Shown here in pieces: positions 62,401 to 64,000 of a stretch of DNA of 64,000 nt. Position 1 is the stretch's first letter. Each line of letters begins with the position of its first letter. Under the pieces are notes generated by a model. The model saw only the letters and a list, made by a program, of their open reading frames with translations, was not told the origin of the DNA and made no database searches. Position numbers and translations under genes: made by a program. Location: NCBI GenBank assembly GCA_037013495.1, contig CM072801.1, positions 111,793,816-111,857,815 on the forward strand. The letters are read 5' to 3'. This DNA is from Hippophae tibetana. Its lineage: Eukaryota > Streptophyta > Magnoliopsida > Rosales > Elaeagnaceae.

Positions 62401-64000
62401 TATATCAAATCTGAAGCTCGTTCCGATACCTAAAAACGCACCATAGCATTAGTATATTTCCCCCCTTTTTTCAACACAAATTACATGGTTCATACTACAT
62501 AATGATGTCTTAAACTTGGGTTGCACCTTATTTCGTTGTAATCTATTCTTGCTCCTTAGGATTTCAATTTGTTCATCTTAGCCATATTCTTAGTAATTCA
62601 ATCTTTCTTATTATTTTGAGGTCTAGGGTTCTTAGGTTATCCGCAAAAAGGATTCGCATCGTTTGGGATCAGAGCCTTGGTTGCTAAAAATAGTGTATCT
62701 ATCTTCACATATCTATTTTTTGAATTTTAGATTTAAAACTTTTTGTTCTTTGGAGGTTTTCTCCTCTCTTAAGTCAAAAATTCCAAAAAGGGAAAGAAAT
62801 GGTATCCTTAAAGTCTTGTCGTTTATTTCAATTTTGTTGACATTGTTTTCCACTTTGGATTTCATATCTTATTTTTCTTTAAAATCTCGTTATCTTTTAC
62901 TTTTCTTTGTTTATGTGTTCCACCTTTCTTTCTTCTTGAGAAAAACAAGAGAGCTAATACTATTCATAGTGTAAAAACAAAACGAAGGTATTAATTGGGG
63001 TTGTAACTTTAAACTGTTAGAACTTTTAATTTGTCCATCGAAATGAGTACTATAACATATCAAATCTAAACCTCGTTTCGAAACCAAAAAAAGCAACGTA
63101 GCAATAGTATATTTCCCCACTTTTGTCAACCCAAATTTAATGGTTCATACTACATAATGATGTCTTAAACTTTCGTCGCAACTTATTTCGTTGTAATCTC
63201 TTCTTGCTCTTTAGGATTTCAATTTGTTCATCTTAGCCATATTCTTAGTAATTCAATCCTTCTTATTATTTTGAGTTTCAGTGTTCTTAGGTTATCCGTA
63301 AAAGGGATTCGCATCGTTTGGTAACATAACCTTGGTTGCTCAAAATGGTGTATCTATCTTCACATATCACTTTTTTGAATTTTAGATTTAAAAACATTTT
63401 GTGCTTTGAAGGTTTTCTCCTCTCTTAAGTCACAAATTAAAAAATAGAAAGAAATTGTGTCCTTAAATTCTTGTCTGTTATTTCAATTTTGTTGACATTG
63501 TTTTCCACTTTGGATTTCATATCTTATTTTTCTTTAAAATCTAGTTATCTTTTAATTTTCTTTGTTTTATGAGTTCCACCTTTCTTTCTTCTTGAGAAAA
63601 ACAAGAGAGCTAATATAGTTAACAGTGTAAAAACAAAAAGAAGGTATTAATTGGGGTTGTAACTTAAAAATGTTATAACTTTTAATTTGTACATCGAAAT
63701 GACTACTATAATATATCAAATCTGAAGCTCGTTCCGATACCTAAAAACGCACCGTAGCATTAGTATATTTCCCCCCTTTTTTCAACACAAATTTCATGGT
63801 TCATACTACATAATGATGTCTTAAACTTTGGTTGCACCTTATTTCGTTGTAATCTATTCTTTCTCCTTAGGATTTCAATTTGTTCATCTTAGCCATATTC
63901 TTAGTAATTCAATCTTTCTTATTATTTTGAGGTCTAGGGTTCTTAGGTTATCCGCAAAAAGGATTCGCATCGTTTGGGATCATAGCCTTGGTTGCTAAAA
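59404..64000. repeat. Two-monomer higher-order repeat, period 1310 bp
   Basis: A monomers at 60061, 61371 and 62681 and B monomers at 59404, 60716, 62026 and 63336 alternate with a 1310-bp period. Near-identity is strongest between 60716 and 62026 (both GGTACCATAACC and GCTGAAAATGG) and between 61371 and 62681. The 3' parts of monomers 60061 and 62681 share CTTTCGTCGCAACTT and TTTAATGGTTC, while 61371 has CTTTGCTTGCACC and TTTCATTCTTC. A weaker four-monomer pattern (2620 bp) is therefore superimposed. Confidence 0.85.

Larger units (their letters stand above)
58270..64000. repeat. 655-bp satellite array, right part (about 8.7 monomers)
   Basis: Continuation of the same satellite in the same orientation after the retroelement. 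It starts with the remaining 473 bp of the interrupted monomer. Anchors are at 58748, 59404, 60061, 60716, 61371, 62026, 62681, 63336 and 63992; the array runs off the window end. Monomers here carry variants rare on the left, for example TTAGAACTTTTAATTTGTCC, AAACCTCGTTTCG and AAGTCAAAAATTCC, so this flank is a separate homogenisation neighbourhood. Confidence 0.96.

Noticed and set aside
1-64000. CRISPR-like array of regular repeats
   Set aside because: The repeat unit is about 655 bp with no short-repeat/unique-spacer pattern, and the context is eukaryotic.

Overview
The window is plant-type repetitive DNA and contains no gene I can support. About 58.6 kb of the 64 kb is one tandem satellite with a monomer of about 655 bp (roughly 89 copies, all head-to-tail in one orientation, AT-rich). 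A single LTR retrotransposon derivative of 5.4 kb (52862-58269) interrupts it. I infer a higher plant, probably a eudicot. The reasons are the retroelement's Ty3/gypsy-style noncoding 3' region (the GCGCT...GAGGCAACCC and CATTGAGGACAATG...GGGGGTGG signatures), its TATA/polyadenylation layout, and the long homogenised satellite, which is typical of heterochromatin. I do not recognise the satellite family or the species.

Layout. 1-11.5 kb: an almost perfect tandem duplication of an eight-monomer block, period 5242 bp. 11.3-44.8 kb: a mosaic of monomer types in which multi-kilobase segments recur at offsets of 3934, 4591, 6557, 7870 and 8525 bp, all whole multiples of the monomer (6, 7, 10, 12 and 13). 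One monomer-sized island at 37.8-38.4 kb is far more diverged than its surroundings. 44.8-50.7 kb: a regular three-monomer higher-order repeat, period 1967 bp. 50.7-52.9 kb and 59.4-64 kb: alternating two-monomer repeats, period about 1310 bp.

Retroelement. It has a 5-bp target-site duplication (GATTT). Removing the element and one GATTT restores a monomer of exactly 655 bp. The 3' LTR (1963 bp) is complete and carries a GC-rich 8 x 16-bp tandem repeat, a double TGACGTCA palindrome, a TATA box and a poly(A) signal. Only about 240 bp of the 5' LTR can be matched. The interior is noncoding: AT-rich simple repeats, then a hairpin-rich 3' region that includes a duplicated 61-bp stem-loop with compensatory base changes. 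No gag, pol or primer-binding site is visible, so the copy is non-autonomous or deleted.

The open frames of 60-110 codons that recur once per monomer are by-products of the satellite. Nearly all depend on a TTG start, and related monomers shift frame freely. Block boundaries are hand-read and good to a few tens of bases. Sequence identities are estimates by eye.
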